64,000 nucleotides of DNA, taken from positions 1,736,001-1,800,000 of the forward strand of contig JAPEUQ010000001.1 in NCBI GenBank assembly GCA_027946365.1, in the 5' to 3' direction. The position numbers and the translations under genes are program-made. Within the stretch, counting starts at the first letter, position 1; every line of letters starts with the position of its first letter. Shown here piece by piece: positions 47,513 to 57,536 of the stretch. The stretch comes from Kalmusia sp. IMI 367209. Taxonomy: Eukaryota > Ascomycota > Dothideomycetes > Pleosporales > Didymosphaeriaceae. The notes beneath the pieces were generated by a model, which saw only the letters and a list, made by a program, of their open reading frames with translations, had not been told where the DNA came from and ran no database searches.

Positions 47513-48732
47513 TTTCGTCCTTGACACCTGTTGGTGGTTCTTCGAGCGTGTGCGATCATACCCTTAGACATCGCACACGATAATCTAATCTGTGTTGCAT
47601 AGACGGGGCATATTCTGCGCGCATTGTTCTGCATTTGCGGGGTTCTTAATTCGGCATTGACGGGATTCAAAAGTTTTTGATGTTGCGAGTTGGCATTTCC
47701 AGAGCTAGCTAAGAGAACAAGACGTCTTGTTTCCTAGCCTGCATCTTCCAGCATTGCGACTGTCTGCACTTCATGGGAGGTTTCCAACACATGGCGTTCC
47801 GGTTAGCGGGTTTCGTGGGGTATATTATTGCTCGTCCTGCGTAGGTCGGAGCTTCTTTCGACATCTGCGCGGTCCCTTATATGCTGCCCCCTGCTCACTA
47901 GAGTACGATAGCGGCATTTCAGGCAACTCTTTGCCGATTCATCATCTTGCCTTCTTCATTTCTTTCTGCGACAATGTTATTCTAGCGTCTATTAGAGGTG
48001 GAGAATTCACTTTTGGTTCTAGGGTGATATCCACGGGAAGGGGGCATGCATGGGGAGAATGAAAGATTCGTTCATCCAGCCGTCATTTTCATGTCTCATG
48101 CCTTCGTAAAGAGTGAGGATACGAGAGAAGACGGGCGTTGCTTCGGCACGACTGGGGATGGTATGGGCGGGTGTTTGGTCTCTGGTCCGGGGACAATGTG
48201 TAGTAGATCTTTTGTGTGCATAGTTTGATTTAATTAGAATAAGCTCGTAACTTCAATTCTGTCTTTCTTGAGATCGAAACGTGATACTGGGCATCGAGAT
48301 GGATATATAATAGGACCACTGCTCCTTATTTCGTTGCAACTTCCCTACAATCTCAAAACATACAATTAGAACGTATAGCAAACTCTTCCAGAATACTGTT
48401 GCACGTTCATCGACGATTAACATACTTAGTAGGTAGCATCTCCTAATATGCATGGTCCACGCATCTTCGAGAAGACCGATCCTTGCAGGGTGATGCTCAG
48501 TGTACGATATTACCGCTGTGGCGATATGTGACATGGTAATGATGAGGGAGGGGGTCAGGGGTGAGGGGTAGATGCAGCTACGTCATAGGGTGATAGCTGA
48601 CGCGTTGGGCCATAGCATATAACAGCACTACAACGCCGCTAAAACATCCATCATTTACGACTCAGTCGAACACAATCAGATTTACCCAAGACATACATCT
48701 CAGTCAAAAAGCGTCTACCTACATATACCATC
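47513..48732. other. Intergenic region between eIF4G and the LEA-like gene
   Basis: It contains the eIF4G 3' region and the promoter of the small stress-type gene. A 93-codon frame on the minus strand (48253-48534) has no recognisable features, and I do not call it. The promoter-proximal part carries the AGGGG cluster listed separately. Confidence 0.4.
48549..48585. promoter_or_regulatory. AGGGG (STRE-like) cluster with a CRE-like half site
   Basis: Three AGGGG pentamers lie within 20 nt (48549-48553, 48557-48561, 48564-48568), followed by TACGTCA at 48579-48585. AGGGG is the stress-response element bound by Msn2/4-type zinc fingers, and TGACGTCA-like sites bind ATF/CREB bZIPs. They lie about 150-185 nt upstream of the LEA-like start codon, which fits stress induction. 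Short motifs also occur by chance, so function is inferred. Confidence 0.45.
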
Positions 48733-49272
48733 ATGTCCGACCAGAACGAGCAGCAGCAGCAGTCCAAAGGTATGTCGCACCTTTGTCCACACCCTCTCCT
48801 CCCCCATCCCTTCCTACACAACGCATTTACTTTCGAATCTCAGCTGATGGGGGGAACTTTCTAGGTGTCTGGGGCAGCGCAACAGGCGGTTTGAGTACGT
48901 CACCGTCCCACTCTATCTCCTCTCCCTCCTCCGCCTCGTCCATCGTATCCGTACGCCCGAATTAACAATTCGCAGGCAACACCCTCGGCTCCGTCACCGA
49001 CACCGTCGGCAAAGGCGTCGGCGGTGCCACGAACACGCTCGGCAACACAGTCTCCGGACTGGGCAAGGGCGTTGGGGATACAGTGACAGGCGTCACTAGT
49101 GGACTGGGCGATACGACCAAAGGTAATGTTTTTTTCTTGACGACAGCGCCGGGGCGATCGAGTTGGGCTGATTCCTTGTTTAGCTGCTGGTGGCATGGTT
49201 AGCGATACGACGAAGGCGGGTGGCGAGGCGGTGGGCATGAAGAAACAGGCGCCGTCTGATGGACAGCAGTGA
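48733..49272 (+). CDS. Small glycine-rich LEA-like protein
   Basis: There are four exons, 48733-48769, 48865-48894, 48976-49122 and 49184-49272, giving exactly 100 residues. After a Gln-rich start (SDQNEQQQQSKG) the protein is built of repeated Gly/Thr/Val units such as NTLGSVTDTVGKGVGG and NTLGNTVSGLGKGVGD, ending in a more polar tail (KKQAPSDGQQ). There is no signal peptide or membrane helix. Small proteins of this kind are common in Pezizomycotina and resemble LEA/hydrophilin-type stress protectants with amphipathic 11-residue periodicity; the role is inferred, not shown. All three introns are phase 1 and fall at Gly, Ser and Ala codons, as if the gene were built from repeated modules. The AGGGG cluster upstream supports a stress link. 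Confidence 0.75.
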
Positions 49273-49774
49273 ATGCGCCCCGATATCTGTGCGTGGATGA
49301 GCTAGGATTGGGGATTGGAATTTGATATGGCGTTATGGTGATGATGATGTAACTGTACAATTAATGAATCTGGATTATCGAAACTCGTTGGATGAGTCTG
49401 AATGGCTTTAGCGTTTGGCAAAAACATGGAATGTAATTGTCGTCGATCCCAAATATATGGGCTATGGTATATCAGACCCCAGTGTACGTCTACCCGCCAA
49501 CTTCTGTGCACGCGTCTATGTTGTGTGCGTTTCTATATGCAGCTGCGATCCGATACAAGTATGTCGTGACACGTTACCCACGCAATGCGTCAACCGAACT
49601 TCGTCCTCCTCGCATATCGTCTAACAAAACACCTCACAGCTGCACGATCTCGCCTAGCCTGCCGTGCCTCAAAACGCCGTGTCAAGCTGTAGTCCGACGC
49701 ACCACCATGCAAAGCCGCTTTAACGCCCCACGTGTCATGAAAAAGCTTCATTCCACCTCCCAGAGAAGCCGACC
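49273..49774. other. Convergent intergenic region, LEA-like gene to ferric reductase
   Basis: This is the shared 3' flank of two convergent genes. No coding sequence is seen. Confidence 0.4.
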
Positions 49775-51758
49775 TTACCATCCAAACTTCTCGATCTGCA
49801 CCTGGACATCCGCACCCCGCGAGATCAGCCCAGCGCATGTGTTCCGCACATCCCTTACCAGCCCATCAGGCCCGCTGACGACCACACCCGTCCGCCCGGC
49901 ATCGACGAAGCGGCGAAGCGTGGACGGCACATCAGGTCGACCTGCGACTGCCGTCGGCGGCGGCATGTGCGCTTCCAGACCCCAGGCCACGAGCTCCTCC
50001 CACTTGTCGTCCGGGACCCACGCTCGGTGGCTCGCCTCGTGCGTGATCCAGAGGAGCTTGACCTTCCTTGCAGTCCTGCTGCCAGCGCGGCCGCCTTCGA
50101 GGTCGGCGGACGCGGGTGTGGGATCGAGGAGCGCGTAGAGGAGCGGGTACGCAACGGCTATGCCGGAGCCGCCTGCTACGACTACCGCCGTGTCGGCGGC
50201 AGATAGCATGTCGAGGGCGTGGGAGGACCCGTAGGGGCCGTCGAGGCGGATGTTTGCGCGTGTGTGCGAGCGTGCGTACGCGAGGAGGCTGCGTGTGAAG
50301 CCGGCATCTCCCTCTTTTCCTTGGGCCCGGATGAGCAGCGAGAACCATGCGTGTGCCGCTTGCTCGTCTATCTTGACCACCGGCGCGGCCGAGAAGATGG
50401 TGAAGGGGTGTACTTGCACGGCGTGTTTGCGTGAAAGCGCGGGGATAGTGAGGAATACGTGGTCATTTGGTTTCCAGCCGTGCTTCATGCCCTTGGGTCT
50501 TAGCACTGATGTCCGGCTGGACGTATCCCAGTTAGCATCTATTCGGACTGTCTCGTTATCTTCGAGGATAGCCAGAGTAGCTGTGTGGGTGGACGCCTTG
50601 AGCCAGAGTCTGAATACGAGGCGGTCGGTGACGAAGATGGCGAGTGAAGCGTAGACACAGGGACGTGATGTGTGGTAGTGGAACCAGAGGAAGATCAAGC
50701 CGGCAATCTGGAAAAATATGTGCAGCGCGAGGAAGACCTCGTACATACGCTGACGGAAGCTGCCAAGAGATGTGAAGTAGATGACTGCGTAGGAGATGAA
50801 TGCGAGGAGGCCCAAGAGGACTAAGCGGTTGAGCACGAAGCGTGCGAGCGTGAAGCCAAGCCTTCGGAGGACGCCGTACCATACAGCGAACATGCCTAGG
50901 AGTAGGGTGATAAGTCAAAATATCGACTTGGAGTAAAATGCCTCAGGATATGCAATACGTACCGGCAAAGTGTAGGAAAGCTTCGAAGCACATCAGTTCT
51001 CCCACGCGCCGATGGAAGACGTTGAGACTCTCGTACGAATACCCCGTCAAAGACTTCAACGGCTGATTCTTCGCAGCAAGTAAATAAAGAAGTGGTAGAT
51101 TGGCGGAGAAGATGAGCCCGCATCGGTCCGCAAAGGAAAAGATATACTGCACTTCATAGGTGGTACCGTAGAAGTTGTAGAAGATATTGAGAGCCACATA
51201 TGCGAGCACGAAGAGCGAGACCGCGTTGGTAGGCAACGCCCTATTTATGACCGGGATAGGACGAGGCTGATACTGCATGGCCGCTCTGAAGAGATGGTAT
51301 GGCTTCCATAGCCCGGAGGCTCGCCGTGTAGAAGCTCGTGTGGACAGGAGCGGACTCGTCTCGTCCACATCATCGGCTATCTTCTGGCCCTCCGGCGGTG
51401 TCGCAGTACCTTCGATGGTACTGCTTGAACTAGACCAGACTTCCTCTCCCGTCTCTTCTGCTTTCGCTTTCCGCTGAGCATCCCTCCTCTTCCGCAGCGC
51501 GAGCTTCTCGCCCCAGTGCCACGCTGTAAATACTAGTAGAACCCCAAGCAGCACAAGATTATACGTATTCACCAGCTTCCTCCCGAATAGCACTGCTTCA
51601 GCTAGCTTCCGAAAGCGCGGGTCCTTACCCGGGTCGTTGGGTACCTTGTCGCCGCCCCGAACACCTTCGGTACCGAACTCAGACGTAGTTCGGCCTAGTA
51701 CATCCCCCAACGACACGCGGAAAAGTTCTTGAAGCCATGGTTTCAGTATTTCCGCCAT
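49775..51758 (-). CDS. Ferric/cupric reductase transmembrane protein (FRE/NOX superfamily)
   Basis: There are two exons on the minus strand, 50963-51758 and 49775-50895, giving 638 residues. Several N-terminal membrane helices include the heme-binding region with histidines in LNVFHRRVGE and AFLHFAG, and again in FLALHIFFQ and LWFHYH. An FAD-binding module follows, with the HPFTIFS motif in place of the usual HPFT/HPFS, then an NAD(P)H-binding domain with GPYGSS and the glycine motif VVVAGGSGIAVAYP. The last residues are EKFGW. Such proteins pass electrons from NADPH across the plasma membrane to reduce Fe3+ or Cu2+ for uptake. A charged Ser/Thr/Glu-rich loop (about residues 85-150) separates the first helix from the core. 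Two ATCWGATAA sites upstream suggest iron control. The substrate cannot be fixed from sequence. Confidence 0.9.
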
Positions 51759-52626
51759 GGGAGGGTAAAAGGAAATGTTAGTGGAGTGATGGACGGAGGA
51801 GCATGTCCAGGCTCGTGAGATACATCATGAGGTGCTGCGCGTCGGAGCAGGGATCATCCATCAGATAAGCGGCCACGGGATCTGATAAGCCGGAGAAATC
51901 GCGGAGGAATCGCAGCTTGGAGCACGCTTAGTCAAATATCGGAGCATGTGAACGGTGCTGTCTGACTTGCTTAGTGCTGCAATAAATCGTGAGCGCTTTG
52001 TATGAATATGCACGCCAGACGAACGAGGGAAATTACTAGTCTGATGTCAAAATTCAGAATATACGTCTGCTGCTTTATCCAAGTCACCGCAAGATGCATA
52101 ATGCAAAGGAAGATATGCAGCCTTTCTTGTGGTTTGGGTAGGGTCTGAGGTGGCAGGGCGCGCACAGATTATTGCGATACCTAGTGGGCTAGCACTGAAC
52201 ATGTGTCATGTGGCAGTCTGGAACGGGTGGGGTACCTGTCTAAATCAATGGATCATCAGTTCTTTTGGAGAAGTCTTGGGCTGTGTAATAGCTAAAACAT
52301 ATGGTGAAAATTCTAGATCCAGATATCCCATCAAAGCTCATAGTGCCCAAGATCAGGAATTTGACATCAAGAATTGAATTCATCGTCGCTCTGTCCCCAA
52401 AGTTAAATACGTAGAGCGTGTTTGCCACTATGGATACGTTTACATTACAAGTCTCGCAATGCACCCTGCATTCTAGACACCGTCTTACACCTCACCGACC
52501 CTACAGCGAGCAAGTGTCGCTGGCACGTAGAACAAAAAGTCTATGGATTACAAAGCGCTTGCCAAAGGTGAACCAAGCCGCAATATCCTCGAACACAAAA
52601 CGGATGTCGGAAGAAGCGAAGGAGGC
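51759..52626. other. Intergenic region, ferric reductase promoter and RER1 3' end
   Basis: Apart from the two GATA-type sites at 51860-51888, nothing is recognised. The part nearer RER1 is AT-rich and non-coding. Confidence 0.4.
51860..51888. promoter_or_regulatory. Two SreA-type GATA sites (ATCWGATAA)
   Basis: ATCAGATAA at 51860-51868 and ATCTGATAA at 51880-51888 both match ATCWGATAA, the extended site described for the iron-regulatory GATA factor SreA in Aspergillus. They are exactly 20 nt apart in the same orientation and lie 102-130 nt upstream of the ferric reductase start codon. Two full nine-base matches next to an iron gene are unlikely by chance. I infer repression when iron is plentiful. 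Confidence 0.65.
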
Positions 52627-53467
52627 TTATTTTGCGGCGCCGGGGTAGCGCGTCTTGCCAACTGTGAAGGGGACGTAGCGGTACTTGATCATGTGCTGGA
52701 TTTGCCGTCTCACTATATTATATTAGCCATCCTATCACATTTCCTATATGGACGTAACTCAGCAAACGTACTCGTCAGGCCGAACAGAATCAGCCAGTAC
52801 ACCACCAGCACTGGCCAGAAAACCGGCAGGTTAAACACCTCGAACCAACTGCACAAGAAGCCAATGCCGATGGCCTTGGTAGTCGAATACCAGAACTTGA
52901 ATTCTGGTAGACGGCGCACAAACGGCCGGAACTCCTCCTCCTCCTTGGTGGGCAGTCCGCCCGCGGTTCCGTCTTCCATTCCCTCATCTTGCTCGAGCGA
53001 GGGGTCGAATTTGGGGGATATGAAGGCAAGGAAGAGGTTCAGGAGGTAGATGCCGAGCGAGTATGCGACTGCCATGTATTAGCTTCTTGTCCAACGATAG
53101 CTCTCCCACACAGATAGAATGACTGTGCGTGTTGGAGCGGAGGAGAGGCATACCAATATACCACCCCTGCGCCACGAATATCCTAAGCGCAAATAGTAGG
53201 AAAAGCACGGCGGTGCCTATCCATCGGTACACGGTGAAGGGCGTCGATTTATCGAGGTAGGCTTGAAATATCTGGAGAACGTCAACACATGCATACTACG
53301 TAGTCTCGTAGAAGCAGCGCATTGCCAACCGAGATCGAATGACTATATGCACCCGCGATTGACCATGGGGACCACTTCCACCGAGAAGGCTTTTCACGCA
53401 CCCTTCCGTACTTGGTCGTCTGCGCCGTCACGGCCGAGAAAGGGGTGTCAGGCTCCGGGGCGTCCAT
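52627..53467 (-). CDS. RER1: Rer1, Golgi-to-ER retrieval receptor
   Basis: There are four exons on the minus strand, 53402-53467, 53154-53271, 52772-53068 and 52627-52712, giving 188 residues, the same length as yeast Rer1. The core is recognisable: [17 protein letters not shown], four membrane segments, the cytosolic loop with [16 protein letters not shown], and the C-terminal [16 protein letters not shown] before a short tail. Rer1 sits in the early Golgi and returns escaped ER membrane proteins, including Sec12, in COPI vesicles; SEC12 is encoded about 36 kb away in this window. The first intron (130 nt) is long for this locus. The gene is divergent from the enoyl-CoA hydratase. Confidence 0.95.
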
Positions 53468-53859
53468 GATAGCGGTAATGAACCAGAGGCGACTGTGTTA
53501 CGGACGTGCGAGACGGCGGGGGATGCGCGAAGAGCAGCGGGTGCGATGGGGTTTTGCGGAGGCGTGGAGTGCAAAAGGTGTTGCGTGTCGCGTAGGCTGC
53601 GATTACCTCGACGCAAAAGATTCCAGCCTTAGAGTGGCCCGTGCCAAGGGGCAGGGTGCGCTTGTCCGTCTTCGCGCTGGCGGGAGCTTCGGGAGTCCTT
53701 TAGAGGCGAGCCGAGGTCAACCGCCGGTGCTGACCATGTCATGGTTCTTGGAGCTCCGCTTGAGCTGCTTCGCTTCGGCTCAAGTATACGTTCACACCCA
53801 CGCTCCTCCGAGTGAATTGCTCCTACGTGCCGAAGGGAGCTCAATTGGGCACAATCAAC
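53468..53859. promoter_or_regulatory. Bidirectional promoter between RER1 and enoyl-CoA hydratase
   Basis: A 392-nt GC-rich interval between two divergent start codons. Open frames cross it on the plus strand but carry no recognisable protein. Confidence 0.5.
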
Positions 53860-54838
53860 ATGCAAGCCTTCAGGTCATCCATCCGGGCAGCGACCCAGGT
53901 GCGCCCCGGCGGCTTCCAGTTCGTTCGCGGCTACTCCTCCGGAAAGACATACGAGCATCTACTCGTCTCGTCACCAAAGCCCGGTGTAGGCTTTAGTAAG
54001 TTTAACCCCAGATATGGTCATGCATATCCTCCTTTTCACTGGCTACTACTCCACCGAGCTTGCAGTCCACTATCTAAAACACCATGAGCTTCACTAATGC
54101 TCTGCAGTCCAACTTAATCGCCCGAAAGCCCTAAATGCCCTCTTCACCCCCCTCATTCTCGAACTCAACACCGCCCTCCGCGCCTTCCAATCCGACAAGT
54201 CGATCGGCGCCATCGTCCTCACCGGCTCCGAGCGCGCCTTCGCCGCCGGCGCCGACATTAAAGAGATGAAAGACCTCACCTTCAGCACTGCATACGGCGG
54301 GGATTTCATCGAGAACTGGAGCGAGCTCGTCACTTTCCTCAAGAAGCCCTTGATCGTCGCGGTGAACGGGTATGCCCTCGGCGGCGGCTGTGAGCTTGCC
54401 ATGATGGGTGACATCATATATGCGGGGCCGAAGGCGACGTTTGGCCAGCCGGAGGTCAAGCTGGGCACGATACCTGGAGGCGGAGGGAGTCAGAGGTTGA
54501 CGAGGGCGATCGGCAAAAGCAGGGCTATGGAAATCATCTTGACGGGGGACAATATCTCCGCCAAGCAGGCGGGTGAGTGGGGGCTTGCGGTGAAGGTGTT
54601 CGATTCACCGCAGGAGTGTGTGGACGGAGCGCTTGCGACGGCCGAAAAGATTGCAGGGTATAGCCAGATCACTGTGAAGGCGTGCAAGGAGGTTGTCAAT
54701 AAGAGCCAGGATTTAGGCATACGGGAGGGCGTCGAGTATGAGAGGAGACTCTTCCATGGTCTGTTTGGTAGCAAGGATCAGACGATAGGCATGACGGCTT
54801 TCGCGGAGAAGAAGAAGGCTGAATGGACGAACGAGTAG
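53860..54838 (+). CDS. Mitochondrial enoyl-CoA hydratase (crotonase family)
   Basis: There are two exons, 53860-53995 and 54108-54838, giving 288 residues (human ECHS1 has 290). The N-terminus is a typical mitochondrial presequence, rich in Arg and Ser with no acidic residues (MQAFRSSIRAATQ...). The oxyanion-hole motif is ERAFAAGADIKEM, and both catalytic glutamates are present, in GGGCELAMMGD and QPEVKLGTIPG. The enzyme hydrates trans-2-enoyl-CoA to 3-hydroxyacyl-CoA in mitochondrial beta-oxidation of short acyl chains and in valine and isoleucine breakdown. The 112-nt intron splits an Ile codon just before QLNRPKALNAL. Confidence 0.95.
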
Positions 54839-55085
54839 AGCTATGAAAGAAACGACATATTTTTCAGTGGTTTTCAAAAAAGCTGTGGATGATATGGTGA
54901 TGATCATTATGAAAGGCCGTAGAGACCCATTACGTAGTTTACAGGCTGCCTCCGACCTTTTCCTCAAGACAAGACGAAAATGCGCAAATGCAATGAGTAA
55001 ACCCGATCCAAACTGCACAAAGGGGTATTTGATCTATACACAAGAATTAAAACGCTAAATAGACGACAAGCTCTCCAACTTTCCA

Positions 55086-56059
55086 TTAATTATATGTCCT
55101 TCCGTCCGGTGAGCTTCCTCCGTGTGCAAGAGGTGATCTAGGAGGCGAAAGAGGCGAAAACAGCGGTCTCGGCGACGGCACCGGACTCTCCATCTCTACC
55201 GGAGCCTGATTGACCTGTACCGCATGTGCCTCGGCGGGCAGCTCTGAATACCTCTGGACCGGCCCGGCGGTGAAATCTGCAGGGAGTTCCTGGGGCGTTG
55301 ACTGCGCGACCTGGGTGTACTGGTGCTGACCGAACGCTGCGGCAGGAAATAGCGAGTGAGGCGGTTTGGGAGAGTCGTACATTGGCGGAGCTATTCCACT
55401 TGTCAGTCGCGCAAAGGTAGAAAGGAAAAGAAGGGGCAAAACATACCTTCCGAATACGCAGAATGCCTGTAGTCTGTCTTCTCTCCCACGGGGATCCCCG
55501 TCTTCGACGACATCGACCCCCGCCTGCTCCTTGCCCGCCGCCTCTTGCACAAACAAAAGATTAATATCGCGATGATGGCGACTATGGCAACGCCTCCGCC
55601 CACTGCACCTCCTATGATGACACCCGTGTGCGAATGCGAGCCTTCTCCTTCTACTTGCTTCGCGCCATCCTCGCTCGCCCCGTACGCCGACTGCTGGTTC
55701 GCGTTGTCCAAGACTGCGGGCGTCAGATCTCCCTTCGGGCAGCTTTTGTCGTCCGGGTTGTCTTGGTGGTTGCACGGGTCGGATTTGCAGCAGCCCCAGA
55801 AGGTGGTGTCGTTCTTGGGCATGTTGATGCACGAATAAAAGGTGGATGCTGCGCCGCAGGAGGGATCGGGGAGGCTACCGTAGGCGGACGCATTGAAGGA
55901 GACTGGCGTGAGGTTTCCGAGGGAGCACCCGCTGATGCTGCATGGGTCGGATGCGCAGCAGCCCACGAAAGGGGAGCGGTTCGCTGCCGTTGCTTTGCAG
56001 GCGTACCATTTTGAGTTCTCGGGGCAGGTGGGGTTGAAGAGGTCGAGTTCTTTGGTCAT
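55086..56059 (-). CDS. Single-pass membrane protein with duplicated cysteine-rich ectodomain
   Basis: There are two exons on the minus strand, 55447-56059 and 55086-55390, giving 305 residues. Two copies of a six-cysteine module occupy residues 12-45 and 68-107. Both begin C-x8-C-x12-CC-x4-C and share the core GCC(A/K)SDPC, followed by LTP(V/A). A Gly/Ala-rich membrane helix (about 146-171, beginning GVIIGGAVGGG) is followed by a strong basic stop-transfer segment (CKRRRARSRR) and a Pro/Ser-rich cytosolic tail of about 130 residues. There is no N-terminal signal peptide: the first module starts only ten residues in, so topology would depend on the internal helix. I know of no assigned function. 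The layout (small disulfide domain, one helix, disordered tail) is like fungal wall sensors, but the cysteine pattern is not WSC as I know it. Confidence 0.75.
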
Positions 56060-57536
56060 GGTGGATGTTGATGTAGGACGTCCTCTACGTGGTGTATGTA
56101 GTATATATCTCTTATTGGCCGCGAATGTTGAAACGACCGACTTGACTCGATGCTATGGTTGATCTTTGCAAATAGATAGTAGATGTCGTGTATGTATTCA
56201 GATAGCGATAGACATTAAGATTAGGAAATCGCAACGTTCAGGAAACAGGAAACGAGAAAAACAGGCAAAGCGACGGTAGGTCAAGAGGGAACGATCACCC
56301 TCTGCAAATCTCAGGCGCAATCCCTAGCATTATGTAAAAAAGGAAGAGGCTCAGCCTTGAGGCAATCTGACAAGCGCACATCATCTTGCCCGAAAACATC
56401 TCAGCTGCCGTACGCCAAACGCTTGCTGACCGAGTAACGATGCCTAAGGCCAATGGATGGCCGCCATGTGCGCCATTGCGGGCTGCTTTGCCGTGCGAGA
56501 GAGGCGTTTGCTGGACTGTGCGGGCGAAGGAGTGAGGTTGGTGCTCTCTAACGGGCTGTTGCATGTAGTAAGTGCTGCATGGGGTTAGGGAGTCGTAGTG
56601 ACTGGGGGCCAGGATGTTGTGGTGGCGGAGCGAGCCTCGAGCCTCAACTCGGTGCCATTTTCCTTCGGCACCAATGTTTCTGCGAGCAGTTTGCGCACGC
56701 GGTAGGATGCCGTGTGCAATCCTGCTAGCTGTGTCACTTTTATCTTTGAATAGTATAGGCGCAGTACAGCTCTGGTGGAACAGCAGTGTAGCACACCCTC
56801 ACTCTATCTCTATGATAGCACATTTTGCGCAAACGCTTTGAGATGCGCGGCGACAGGAACAGTGGCTTATTCAGCCGGTCGACCAGCCAAATACGCCTAG
56901 AAATCTAATTCTGGCAGTATGATGGGACCCGAACTGTATGCTCAGCCCTGCATAAGTTGCCGTGGGGCTATCGAAGTGGTGGTAAGCGAAGCGCAAATGA
57001 ATCTGATTCGTGACAGTTGAGCCTCTTCTCCGACCCTTCAGCTCTCCCGCACGTCCCCTTCTCGGTCGTCATTTTACTTCCAACTACGAACAAGGCAGTT
57101 TTGTTGGCAACAGACCTTCGGCATGGGACTGCGAGGCGATTTTATAAAACTGTGCTGACACCCCTATACGCGACAGTGATGCTTCGCAGGCTGCTGCTGC
57201 TGCATTGCCTCGCACGTGGGCGCTGGAGCAATTGTGCAACATGAAAGAGAAAAGATCTTTGGCAGAAAGATGGCACTACGGCGTCGAATCACTTCAGGAA
57301 GTTTTTTGTACGATGTCTCCAAGCGTTTTCGACCGGGCAGATTCGAAGCGGTAAGGCGATATATCGTCGCAGTTCGCTGCGTGCGAGTGTCGGAGGAACA
57401 TTGCACCTTGATGACGAGATTGGGGACACTGTTCGCATGGACTCGTTCTTCGTTTAAGGTGCTTCAAGCTGCGCTTCTGGTATGATCAGTAATAAAACTA
57501 TTCATTTACTTTTCGTATATTGAATGTTTCATTTAA
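56060..57536. other. Intergenic region before the accessory island
   Basis: About 1.5 kb without a recognisable gene. Open frames of 70-90 codons occur on both strands but overlap and have no protein character. Confidence 0.4.

Noticed and set aside
48253..48534. A 93-codon minus-strand frame downstream of eIF4G.
   Set aside because: No recognisable features, no supporting context, and it lies in an apparent 3' and promoter region.
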